Assembly: GCA_003455715.1 (NCBI GenBank)
Contig: DMQJ01000267.1
Span: 1 to 21,376 of the forward strand
Direction of reading: 5' to 3'
Length of the DNA stretch: 21,376 nt
From: Acidimicrobiaceae bacterium
GTDB lineage: Bacteria; Actinomycetota; Acidimicrobiia; Acidimicrobiales; Ilumatobacteraceae
Positions 12,779 through 20,347 of this stretch are shown piece after piece. Each line of letters begins with the position of its first letter. The first letter of the stretch is position 1. The notes beneath the pieces are model-generated. The model searched no databases and had not been told where the DNA came from. It worked only from the letters and a program-made list of their open reading frames with translations. Position numbers and translations under genes: made by a program.

Positions 12779-15067
12779 TCAGCGGCCGGGCGCCACCACT
12801 CCGGTGCGCAGGCCGGGGAACTGGCCGAGGCGCTCCAGCGCAGCCACGGTGCTGCGCATGGCGTCGGCCGGTACCGGATGGCTGATGAGGAAGCCCTGCG
12901 CCTTCGAGCAGCCAAGGTCGCTGAGCACCTGCAACTGATGCACGCTCTCGACACCTTCAGCCACCATGTCGAGCCCCAGAGATCGTCCCATCGCGACGAT
13001 GGTGCGCACCAGGCTGCGGTCGTTGGGGTTGTCGGCCACGCCTTGCACGAAGGCGCGGTCGATCTTGATGCGCTGCAGCGGGAACTTCTGGAGCAACGAC
13101 AGCGACGAGTAGCCGGTTCCGAAGTCGTCGAGCGCGACCCGCACACCCAGTGAACGCAGACGGCGCAGGGTGCTGAGGGCGAGATCTGGCTCGGCGATCA
13201 TGACGCTCTCGGTGACCTCAAGCCACAGCAACTGGGGTGATACACCCGACCGGGTGAGCGCCTCGCTGACGATCGCCGGGAAGTTCGAATCGCTGAGTTG
13301 ACGCGGCGACACATTGACCGACATCGTGGCTGATGGGCTGCACACGCCGTCGTCGATCCAGCGCCGCAACTGCGAGAGTGCCTCCAACAGCGCCCACGAG
13401 CCGATTGGCACGATGGTGCCGGTGTCTTCGGCGATGGGGATGAACTCTGCTGGCGACACGATGGTGCCGTCGCTCTGCTGCCACCGCATGAGTGCCTCGA
13501 ACCCGACGACATCGCCCGACTGCAGGTCGAGAATCGGCTGGTGGAACAGCCGCAATTCGCGACGATCGAGTGCTCGATAGAGGGCGGTTTCCACCGCAAG
13601 GCGATGAGCGACGCGCTCGTGCATGCTCTCGTCGTAGACGGCCACACAGTTGCGACCCGCGTCCTTCGCCCGGTACATCGCCGTGTCGGCGTGGCGCACA
13701 AGGTCTTCCGGCGAGGTGCTGGAGGTGGCATGGATCGTGGCGACGCCGATACTGGCGGTGACGAACACGTCGCCCTGGCTGAGCACCATCGGCTCGCGGA
13801 ATGCGGCAAGCAGGCGCTCGGCCAGCGCGAGCGCAGCGCCTTGCGACTGGCAGGCGGGGTCGAGCACCACGTACTCGTCGCCCGAGAGTCGGGCGACGGT
13901 GGCAGCGTCCGGTGCTGCGCCCTGCAGACGACGGGCAACGGTGACCAACACTTCGTCGCCGGCGGTGTGGCCGAGCGAGTCGTTGATGTTCTTGAACCGG
14001 TCGAGGTCGACGAAGAAGAGTGTGGGGTGGGTCTCGGGCCCCCACGACGTGCGGAGCAACTCGTTGATCCGGGCGAGCAGCACACCACGGTTGGGGAGGC
14101 CGGTGAGTGGGTCGGTCTGGGCCCCGTGAATGAGCTCGGCCTGCGCCCTTGAATTGGCCCTCACGGCGCCGACCACCCGAAGCGTCACCACCGCAGCAAG
14201 CCCCAGTGCAGAGAGCGAACGGACCACGCGGTCGGTGGGGTCGTTGGGCGCCGTCGCCGCGAGCACCACGACCGGAGCGACGAGCGCAGCGACGATGACC
14301 ACCAGGCGGCCCATGCTGTCGATGCGGTGCTGTCGATGCGGCCTGGAGATCTCGGCAAAGGTCGGGTGCAATGCTGCTGCGCCCAGTCCGAAGAACGCCA
14401 GCACACACAGCGGTGCCACCGCCCGGGCCGCCGTATCGCCGATGTGGCCAACGTCGGACATGGAGGTGAGGACGTCGGCAGCCATGTTGCATGTGAGCGC
14501 CATCACCAGCAGCCACACGCTGGGCGGACGCTGCTTTCGGCCGAGCACCATGAGCGCAGTGAGGAAGAGCACCATCGATGCGGTGGGTTGGTACAGGCCG
14601 TACAGAAACACGCCGATAGCGCGTGCGTTGTGGTCTTCGCTGACCGGCTGAATGAAGAGCGCCCATGCTGCGATCCATGTGCCGAGCGCGACGATCGCGG
14701 CGTCGCCGTAGAGGTGCTTCGGCGGCATGGCCGTGCCGTCGCGGATCAGCAGTGCCAAGCCGGCCACAAGGCACGCGGCCCCACACAGTGCCAGCACCAC
14801 GGCGGACAATGAATGCCAGGGCGGGCTGTCGCCGCTCGCAAGGCGGGCGGCTGCGCCAAAGCCACCAGCACCGGCGAAGCATGCGAGAACGGCCATCGAC
14901 AGCGGATGGGAGCGACGGGCGAGCCACAGTGCGGGCGCCAACTGCAGGGCGGCGACGACCACGATGAGGTCGCGGGCGCGGTCGGACGGCACCGCGACGG
15001 AGGCGGTGGCGACGACGCCACCGGCGATCAGGTACCACGTGCTCAGGGGAGCGGCTGCTCGGTTCAC
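12779..15067 (-). CDS. Membrane-anchored GGDEF-EAL protein (cyclic-di-GMP turnover)
   Basis: 762 residues, in order: an N-terminal membrane region with about eight to nine helices (1-300), a GGDEF domain (~310-480) and an EAL domain (~490-745). The GGDEF signature is SGDEY (395-399) and there is no RxxD inhibitory site before it; TGLPNR (322-327) and the metal-site DLDRFK (354-359) are kept, so cyclase activity is uncertain. The EAL domain looks complete: FEALMRW (Glu524), NVSPRQ (Asn585), EVTES (617-621), DDFGTGYSSL (Asp647-Asp648), KIDRAF (Lys668), AEGVES (Glu704) and QGF (Gln724). It should therefore degrade cyclic-di-GMP to pGpG. The membrane part probably senses an unknown signal. The start is GTG with AAGGAGG only three bases upstream; it is divergent from phoH. 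Confidence 0.92.
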   Translation of the reverse strand: MNRAAAPLSTWYLIAGGVVATASVAVPSDRARDLIVVVAALQLAPALWLARRSHPLSMAVLACFAGAGGFGAAARLASGDSPPWHSLSAVVLALCGAACLVAGLALLIRDGTAMPPKHLYGDAAIVALGTWIAAWALFIQPVSEDHNARAIGVFLYGLYQPTASMVLFLTALMVLGRKQRPPSVWLLVMALTCNMAADVLTSMSDVGHIGDTAARAVAPLCVLAFFGLGAAALHPTFAEISRPHRQHRIDSMGRLVVIVAALVAPVVVLAATAPNDPTDRVVRSLSALGLAAVVTLRVVGAVRANSRAQAELIHGAQTDPLTGLPNRGVLLARINELLRTSWGPETHPTLFFVDLDRFKNINDSLGHTAGDEVLVTVARRLQGAAPDAATVARLSGDEYVVLDPACQSQGAALALAERLLAAFREPMVLSQGDVFVTASIGVATIHATSSTSPEDLVRHADTAMYRAKDAGRNCVAVYDESMHERVAHRLAVETALYRALDRRELRLFHQPILDLQSGDVVGFEALMRWQQSDGTIVSPAEFIPIAEDTGTIVPIGSWALLEALSQLRRWIDDGVCSPSATMSVNVSPRQLSDSNFPAIVSEALTRSGVSPQLLWLEVTESVMIAEPDLALSTLRRLRSLGVRVALDDFGTGYSSLSLLQKFPLQRIKIDRAFVQGVADNPNDRSLVRTIVAMGRSLGLDMVAEGVESVHQLQVLSDLGCSKAQGFLISHPVPADAMRSTVAALERLGQFPGLRTGVVAPGR

Positions 15068-15236
15068 GAGCCTCCTTGCAGGTCAGATCGGAGCGATGCG
15101 CCGACAGACAACGTTCGCCAGTGTACGTCACCGAACGAATTCGCGCTAGAGGCGCAAGATTGAACGCTGAGAGTGATGAAGGTCGGGGTCAGTGTGGCGG
15201 AGCGTGTTTGAGGAGGGCGACCGCTGACGTTTCCGC

Positions 15237-15242
15237 TACGGT
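15237..15242 (+). promoter_or_regulatory. Possible -10 box for the phoH operon
   Basis: TACGGT matches TANNNT and would start transcription near 15249, giving a very short leader before the ATG at 15259. The 191-bp gap between the GGDEF-EAL gene and phoH must also hold the divergent promoter. Nothing else coding was found in it; no -35 hexamer is convincing. Confidence 0.3.
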
Positions 15243-15258
15243 TGGCAGGGATGAGTCC

Positions 15259-16260
15259 ATGTGTGGGCACTCCTGTATGACCTCCATTGCCCAGTCGTCC
15301 TCCGTCGTTGTCCCCGGTGCGCACTTGATGGCCGCGCTGGTCGGTCAGCGCGATGCCCACCTGCGCATCATTGAGGCGGCCTTCCCCGATGCGACGATCG
15401 CGGTGCGGGGCAATGAGATCCACATCGACGGACCACACGCAGAGGTCGTGGGCCGACTGTGCGAGGAACTCGTGGTGCTGGTGCAGCAGGGCCAACACCT
15501 CGACGATGCGGCGGTGCGCCGCAGCATCGACATGGTGAAGGTCGACGAACGACCCAGCCGGGTGCTCACCGACGACATCATGCGAGGGGCCAAGGGGCGC
15601 CCAATCCGGCCCAAGACCGCTGGCCAGAAGCGCTACATCGACGCGATCCGGGCCAACGTCATCACGTTCGGCCTCGGTCCGGCGGGCACTGGCAAGAGTT
15701 GGTTGGCAGTGGCAATGGCGGTGCAGGCACTCCAGAGCAAGCAGGTGCAGCGCATCATCCTCACTCGCCCCGCGGTGGAAGCCGGTGAGCGACTGGGGTT
15801 CCTCCCGGGCGACCTGATGGCCAAGATCGATCCCTACCTGCGGCCGCTGTACGACGCCTTGTACGACATGGTCGATACGGAGGGTGCGCAGAAGTTGCTC
15901 GAACGTCAGGCAGTCGAGGTGGCGCCCCTCGCGTTCATGCGTGGTCGCACGCTCAACAACAGCTTCATCATTCTCGACGAGGCACAGAACGCAACTCCCG
16001 AGCAGATGAAGATGTTCCTCACCCGCATCGGATTCGGATCGAGGGTCGTCGTCACCGGCGACACCACCCAGGTCGATGTTCCCGACGGCCGCAGCGGCCT
16101 CATCGGGCTCGAGCGCACGCTGACGGGCATCGAAGGTCTCGCCTTCGTGCACCTCGGCGCCGGCGATGTGGTGCGCCACCGCATCGTGGCCGACATCGTG
16201 GCGGCCTACGAGCGTGCCGAACCGGTGCCCGCCCCTGCCAGAGGACGATCGCGTGGTTGA
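15259..16260 (+). CDS. phoH: PhoH-family ATPase (PhoH/PhoL type)
   Basis: Cytoplasmic P-loop ATPase, 333 residues, a normal length for PhoH/PhoL. An N-terminal ~110-residue region (LRIIEAAFPDATIAVRGNEI, KH-like) precedes the ATPase domain. The Walker A is GPAGTGKS (140-147), followed by the family markers LTRPAVEAGERLGFLPGD and DPYLRPLYDALYDM. The Walker B is IILDEAQNATPEQMK (Asp240-Glu241), followed by VVTGDTTQVDVP. It is thought to work with YbeY in RNA metabolism, and ybeY overlaps it directly. Start choice: the frame opens upstream at 15076, but that lies across the intergenic region; ATG 15259 has an AGGG-containing purine stretch ahead, and ATG 15277 is the alternative. Confidence 0.94.
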   Translation: MCGHSCMTSIAQSSSVVVPGAHLMAALVGQRDAHLRIIEAAFPDATIAVRGNEIHIDGPHAEVVGRLCEELVVLVQQGQHLDDAAVRRSIDMVKVDERPSRVLTDDIMRGAKGRPIRPKTAGQKRYIDAIRANVITFGLGPAGTGKSWLAVAMAVQALQSKQVQRIILTRPAVEAGERLGFLPGDLMAKIDPYLRPLYDALYDMVDTEGAQKLLERQAVEVAPLAFMRGRTLNNSFIILDEAQNATPEQMKMFLTRIGFGSRVVVTGDTTQVDVPDGRSGLIGLERTLTGIEGLAFVHLGAGDVVRHRIVADIVAAYERAEPVPAPARGRSRG

Positions 16261-16849
16261 GCCTGCCCGGCCTCGCGTCGCTGCTCGAAGGAAGGTAGGG
16301 GGCGACGGCGACCCCGAGGTTTTCTGCGCCGACGAGCAGAGCGATGTGGTCATCGATGTCGATCGGTGGCACCGATTGGCCACCGACGTGCTGCGCGCTG
16401 AGGGCATCCGCGGCCTCGCCGAGTTGTCGCTGATCTTCGTGTCGGAGGCCGAGATCGCCGCGCTCAACGAGGAGTACATGGGCAAGCAAGGCCCCACCGA
16501 TGTGCTGTCGTTCCCCATTGATGCGGCGGAGGCGGACGTGGTGCTGCAGCAGCAGTCGCCCAGCCGCGGCCCCGACCGCGCACCCCCCGACCCAGCCGAC
16601 ATGCCGCTCTTGCTCGGCGACGTGGTGGTGTGCCCCGTGGTTGCGGCGGCTCAGGCCCCCACCCACGCCGGCACCATCGACGACGAGTTGGCGCTGCTGA
16701 TCGTGCATGGCGTGCTGCATGTTCTCGGGTACGACCACGATGAACCCGCCGCCCGCGACGCGATGTGGGCGCGTGAGCGCGAACTGCTCTCCGACCTCCA
16801 CTGGCATGGGCCCGTTCCCGCCGAGTTCCGACAGGACCACGACGAATGA
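16253..16849 (+). CDS. ybeY: Endoribonuclease YbeY (rRNA maturation factor)
   Basis: Single-strand-specific, zinc-dependent endoribonuclease acting in 16S rRNA 3'-end maturation and ribosome quality control. 198 residues from a GTG that overlaps the end of phoH by eight bases, with AGAGGA seven bases upstream. The zinc motif HGVLHVLGYDH supplies His152, His156 and His162. LNEEYMGKQGPTDVLSFPID (71-90) is the other family hallmark. A Gln/Ser/Pro-rich insertion of about 25 residues (92-116) separates that from LLLGDVVVCP, and the first ~30 residues before the core are an extra, poorly conserved extension. Its stop overlaps the next ATG (ATGA), so the three genes are translationally coupled. Confidence 0.96.
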   Translation: MVEPARPRVAARRKVGGDGDPEVFCADEQSDVVIDVDRWHRLATDVLRAEGIRGLAELSLIFVSEAEIAALNEEYMGKQGPTDVLSFPIDAAEADVVLQQQSPSRGPDRAPPDPADMPLLLGDVVVCPVVAAAQAPTHAGTIDDELALLIVHGVLHVLGYDHDEPAARDAMWARERELLSDLHWHGPVPAEFRQDHDE

Positions 16850-18153
16850 TCGCTGTGCAGTTCAGCAACGTCGACCTGCTCATCTTGCTCGCCATCTTCA
16901 TCCTCCTGTGCGCGCTCATCTTCCTGGCTGTCGCCGAGATGGGGTTGTCGAGGATGAACAAGCCTCGCGCCACCTCGCTGGCAGAGCAGGGCCACAAGTC
17001 GGGCAAGGCGCTGAAGCGGTTGGTGGAAGAGCCCGAGCGATGGGTCAACTCCGTGCTGCTCACCGTCAACACCTTCCAGACCGTGCAGGCCACGCTCACC
17101 GGTGTGGTCGCCGGTCGACTGTTCGGCCCAGTCGGTGTGGCCGTCGGCGTGGTCCTCAACGTGGTCGTCTTCTTCGTGCTCGCCGAAGCGGTCCCCAAGA
17201 CGTACGCCGTGCTCTACCCACAGCGAGCAGCGCTCGTGGCAGCCCGACCGGTCTCGGCGCTCGTGGCCTTTCCGCCGCTGCGATGGGTGTCGCAGGGCCT
17301 CATCAAGTTCACCAACGTCATCGTCAAGGGCAAGGGACTCGAACAGGGTCCGTTCGTCAGCGAGCAGGAGTTGCTCGGCATCGTCGAGGGTGCCGTGGAA
17401 GACGAGGTCATCGAGGAGGAAGAGCGCGAACTCATCGAGAGCATCATCGAGTTCGGCGACACGGTTGCCCGTGAGGTGATGGCCCCGCGGCCCGACATCG
17501 TTTTCGTTCCGCACACCGCCACCATCACGTCGGCGCTCGACACGGCCATCGAACACGGCTTCTCGCGGTTGCCGGTGCTCAACTCTGACGAAGACGATGA
17601 TGTGCTCGGCCTCGCCTACGCCAAAGACCTCATTCGTCTTGAGCGTGAGGGCAAGGGCGACACTCCGGTGGTGGAGCACCTCCGCACGGTGCACTTCATC
17701 CCCGAGAACAAGCCGGTGAGTCGCCTCATGCGCGAGATGCAGGCCGAGAAGTATCACCTTGCGCTGGTGGTGAACGAGTACGGCCAACTTGCCGGGCTGA
17801 TCACGCTCGAAGACTGCCTGGAAGAGTTGGTGGGCGAGATCGTCGACGAGCACGACGACGAAGATGCTGAGGTGCAACGTCTCAGCGATGGCTCGTACCT
17901 TGTCGACGGTGGAATGGCCATCGAAGACCTCAACGACCTCCTGAGCCTGCAGGTACCCGACGACGACTGGGACACCGTGGCCGGGTTCCTGTTCGGGAGC
18001 CTCGAGCACGTGCCCGAGTTGGGTGAGTCGATCGTGCACGATGGCTGGCGGTTCTCTGCCGCCGAGTTGGAAGGTCGCCGCATCCGGCGAGTGCGCATCA
18101 CCCTCGAGCCCGAGTTGGCGATCGACGAGTCGGAAGGCGGGTCGCCCGACTGA
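16846..18153 (+). CDS. CNNM/CorC (hemolysin C)-family membrane protein with CBS domains
   Basis: 435 residues in the order expected for the CNNM/CorC family: N-terminal DUF21 membrane domain (~8-150, helices at 10-31 and around 95-125), a cytoplasmic CBS pair (~205-330) and a C-terminal CorC_HlyC domain (~345-420). Markers are AEMGLSRMNKPRA after the first helix, the helix-linked FVSEQELLGIVEGAVE, the CBS entry REVMAPRPDIVFVP (209-222) and VVNEYGQLAGLITLEDCLEE (308-327). The family is implicated in magnesium or divalent cation export; the older name hemolysin is misleading. It is third in the phoH-ybeY operon, a conserved arrangement across bacteria. It has one long acidic C-terminal tail (IDESEGGSPD). 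Confidence 0.94.
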   Translation: MIAVQFSNVDLLILLAIFILLCALIFLAVAEMGLSRMNKPRATSLAEQGHKSGKALKRLVEEPERWVNSVLLTVNTFQTVQATLTGVVAGRLFGPVGVAVGVVLNVVVFFVLAEAVPKTYAVLYPQRAALVAARPVSALVAFPPLRWVSQGLIKFTNVIVKGKGLEQGPFVSEQELLGIVEGAVEDEVIEEEERELIESIIEFGDTVAREVMAPRPDIVFVPHTATITSALDTAIEHGFSRLPVLNSDEDDDVLGLAYAKDLIRLEREGKGDTPVVEHLRTVHFIPENKPVSRLMREMQAEKYHLALVVNEYGQLAGLITLEDCLEELVGEIVDEHDDEDAEVQRLSDGSYLVDGGMAIEDLNDLLSLQVPDDDWDTVAGFLFGSLEHVPELGESIVHDGWRFSAAELEGRRIRRVRITLEPELAIDESEGGSPD

Positions 18154-18178
18154 CGGCCAGTGGCTGCAGCCAGCGGCG

Positions 18179-19537
18179 TCAGCCGGCGCCGGGGTCGTTG
18201 AACAGATCGAACGGGTCGCGCTCGATCGAGAGGGGCGTCGCATCGTCGTCGCGCTCGGTCGCCTCGTCGGCGGCGAGGTGCTGCGAATGCGCATCGGCGA
18301 GCGCAGCGGCAATGGCCGGGCGGGTGAGCCGGGTGACGATCACCAGGTAGGCCAGGGCCATCAATGCGGCACCGAAGAAGTACGGCGCGCGGAGGCCGAA
18401 CCACGCTGCCACCAGGCCACCCGCGGCGCCGCCAACCGGCATGGCGCCCCACGAGACCCACCGATACACACCGTTGACTCGGCCAAAAAGGTGCTGGGGT
18501 ACGAGCTGCTGGCGGAGCGACACGGCGACGATGCTCCACAGCGTGATCATCATCGCCTGCACGGTGACCATGAGCACCACCCACCACACCACGGGGAGGA
18601 TGCCGACGGCGATCATGGTGAGCACCGGGGTGAACGCGGCAACGAGGATGGCAAAGCGACGGCCGACCTTCTCCACCAGCTTCGCGCCGAGAATCCCCGC
18701 AGCGAGAGCGCCAGCTCCGACAACGCCCACCAGCACGCCGAACATCCGGGCACTGACGCCCAGTTCGTCGCGTGCGAACAACACGAAGGTGCTCTCCGTC
18801 GCCGCGAACGCGAGGTTGGTGAGTGCGACCGCGATGGCCATCGATCGGAGGAGTCGGTGGTTCCACAACCAGCGGAACCCCTCGCGAACTTCGGCGCGCA
18901 TCGAGGTGGTGGTGGCGGTGGCGGTGGAGGTCGATGACGGTTGGGCGCGGAAGCTGCCGCGCAGGCTGGCAGCCAGCATGGCGGCGACGACGAAGGTCGC
19001 GGCGTCGACCCCGAACGGCAGCCACACCGCCGCGGCGAACAGGGTGCTCCCGATCGGAATGCCGACGAACGTGTTCAGCGTCACCTCCGCTGCACCCCTC
19101 CACCCGTTGGCGCGCTCGAGCTGTTCGGGGGCGACGAGCTGAGGGACGATGGCTGTCGAGGCGCTGTCGAAGAACACCTCACCAGCCCCGAGCCCGAAGG
19201 CGAGGGCCCAGAGCATCCAGAGTTGGACACCGTCGAACGCGGCGGCGAGAGCGAGGAGACCGACCAGCGCAGCGCGGAACAAGTCGGCCCACACGAGCAG
19301 TGTGCGGCGGTCGACCCGGTCGACCACGGCGCCGGCCGGGATGGCGAGGAGCAGCCAGGGGATGGTGAAGAACGCAGAGATGAGCCCGACGGAGAATGGG
19401 CTGTCGGTGAGGGTGGTGGCCAGTAGCGGCAAGGCCACCACCAGCACGCCATCGCCAAGGTTGGAGATGGCGCTGCCTGCGAGCAGTCGCCAGTACGAGC
19501 CGCCGAGCCCGGTGCGAGCGGTGGTGCGCTTGCTCAC
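18179..19537 (-). CDS. MFS transporter (EntS/MFS_3-type exporter)
   Basis: Major facilitator of 452 residues with about twelve hydrophobic segments. Family marks: LLAGSAISNLGDGVLVVALP at the first helix, the motif-A-like AIPAGAVVDRVDRRTLLVWAD between helices 2 and 3, and a second-half counterpart at LGAKLVEKVGRRFAI. A GTG start overlaps the stop of the SDR gene by four bases (GTGA), so it is the last gene of that operon. The central cytoplasmic loop contains a low-complexity Ser/Thr/Ala stretch (PSSTSTATATTTS). The acidic C-terminal tail is cytoplasmic. Substrate unknown; relatives export siderophores, drugs or macrolides. No substrate can be deduced from this operon. Confidence 0.92.
   Translation of the reverse strand: MSKRTTARTGLGGSYWRLLAGSAISNLGDGVLVVALPLLATTLTDSPFSVGLISAFFTIPWLLLAIPAGAVVDRVDRRTLLVWADLFRAALVGLLALAAAFDGVQLWMLWALAFGLGAGEVFFDSASTAIVPQLVAPEQLERANGWRGAAEVTLNTFVGIPIGSTLFAAAVWLPFGVDAATFVVAAMLAASLRGSFRAQPSSTSTATATTTSMRAEVREGFRWLWNHRLLRSMAIAVALTNLAFAATESTFVLFARDELGVSARMFGVLVGVVGAGALAAGILGAKLVEKVGRRFAILVAAFTPVLTMIAVGILPVVWWVVLMVTVQAMMITLWSIVAVSLRQQLVPQHLFGRVNGVYRWVSWGAMPVGGAAGGLVAAWFGLRAPYFFGAALMALAYLVIVTRLTRPAIAAALADAHSQHLAADEATERDDDATPLSIERDPFDLFNDPGAG
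18902..18930 (+). repeat. GGTGGN-rich low-complexity tract in the MFS gene
   Basis: A run of GGTGGTGGTGGCGGTGGCGG-like trinucleotides on the plus strand encodes the Ser/Thr/Ala-rich loop of the MFS protein on the other strand. It could vary in length by slippage. Confidence 0.6.
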
Positions 19538-20337
19538 TCGTTGGCGCCGCCGAGGCGTGCGAACGCCGCCGGCAGGTCGGGGTACCGCTTGGTGGACGCC
19601 CCGCCGTCGACAGCCATCACTGCGCCGCTGACGAACCCTGAATCGGGTCCGGCGAGAAAGGCTGCCATGGCGGCGATGTCGTCGGGCTGGGCGAAACGGC
19701 CCAACGTGGTGTTCTCCACGAACTCATCGACCACGCCGGGGATGAGGAAGAACGTGCTGGTCGCGTTGGTCTCAACCAGGCCGGGGGCAATGGCATTGAC
19801 CCGAATGCCCCGCGCGCCCAGTTCCATCGCTGCGACCTTGGTGAACATCATGACGCCGGCCTTGGCGGCGCAGTAGGCGCTCATGCCCGCCGACGGTTGG
19901 GTGCCGTTGAGCGATGAGATGGTGATGATGCTCCCGCCGTCGCGCATCGCTCGTGCGGCGTGCTTCACCGTGAGGTAGACGCCGGTGAGGCACAGATCGA
20001 TGATGGAACGCCACTCGTCGGTGGGGTGGTCGACGATGGGGGAGTAGGTGCCCCTGCCTGCGTTGGCGACGGCGATGTGCAACCCGCCGAGTGGCGCAGC
20101 CACGGCGCACGCAGACTCCACCGACGACTCGCTGGTGACGTCGCACTCCACTGGGTGCACACTCGGACCCAGTTCAGCAGCGAGTCGGTCGAGGCCGGAG
20201 GTATCGATGTCGGCGGCAACCACGGTTGCGCCATCGTGCACGAAACGGATGGCGGTGGCCCGTCCGATGCCGGAGGCAGCTCCGGTGACCAAGGCAACGC
20301 GGTCTGCAAGCGGTCGGTTCGGATCGGTCTCGTTCAT
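19534..20337 (-). CDS. Short-chain dehydrogenase/reductase (classical SDR)
   Basis: NAD(P)-dependent oxidoreductase of 267 residues with a classical SDR core. The dinucleotide motif is TGAASGIG (18-25), Asp43 ends the second strand (VVAADID), which favours NAD over NADP, and NAG is at 92-94. The catalytic Ser142 lies in TISSLNG, and Tyr155 and Lys159 in AYCAAK. The active-site Asn seen in most classical SDRs (in a vN-l-x-G context) appears replaced by Cys116 in DLCLTGVYLTV. The C-terminus has VSGAVMAVDGG, typical for this branch. AAGGTG lies upstream of the ATG at 20337 and overlaps the stop region of the menE-like gene, 10 nt away. Role unknown: an alcohol or 3-hydroxyacyl dehydrogenase is possible. 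Confidence 0.93.
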   Translation of the reverse strand: MNETDPNRPLADRVALVTGAASGIGRATAIRFVHDGATVVAADIDTSGLDRLAAELGPSVHPVECDVTSESSVESACAVAAPLGGLHIAVANAGRGTYSPIVDHPTDEWRSIIDLCLTGVYLTVKHAARAMRDGGSIITISSLNGTQPSAGMSAYCAAKAGVMMFTKVAAMELGARGIRVNAIAPGLVETNATSTFFLIPGVVDEFVENTTLGRFAQPDDIAAMAAFLAGPDSGFVSGAVMAVDGGASTKRYPDLPAAFARLGGANE

Positions 20338-20347
20338 CGGCGGCACC

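Noticed and set aside
13218..15131. A 637-codon minus-strand frame in another register of the GGDEF-EAL gene
   Set aside because: The overlapping frame carries complete GGDEF and EAL domains. This one is Arg/Pro/His-rich and without motifs.
15064..16602. A 512-codon minus-strand frame across phoH and ybeY
   Set aside because: It is antisense to PhoH with both Walker motifs and to YbeY with its zinc motif.
18161..18172. TGGCTGCAGCCA, a perfect 12-bp palindrome between converging genes
   Set aside because: It has no loop and so cannot form a stable hairpin, and it is not near a promoter. It is probably chance in a GC-rich gap.
16651..18312. A 553-codon minus-strand frame opposite the CNNM/CorC gene
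   Set aside because: It is antisense to a gene with clear DUF21, CBS and CorC_HlyC domains. Its composition is Asp/His/Glu-rich, a mirror of the sense codons.
18902..18930. GGTGGN tract considered as a CRISPR or tandem-repeat locus
   Set aside because: It is short, has no spacers, lies within a gene and simply encodes a Ser/Thr/Ala loop.
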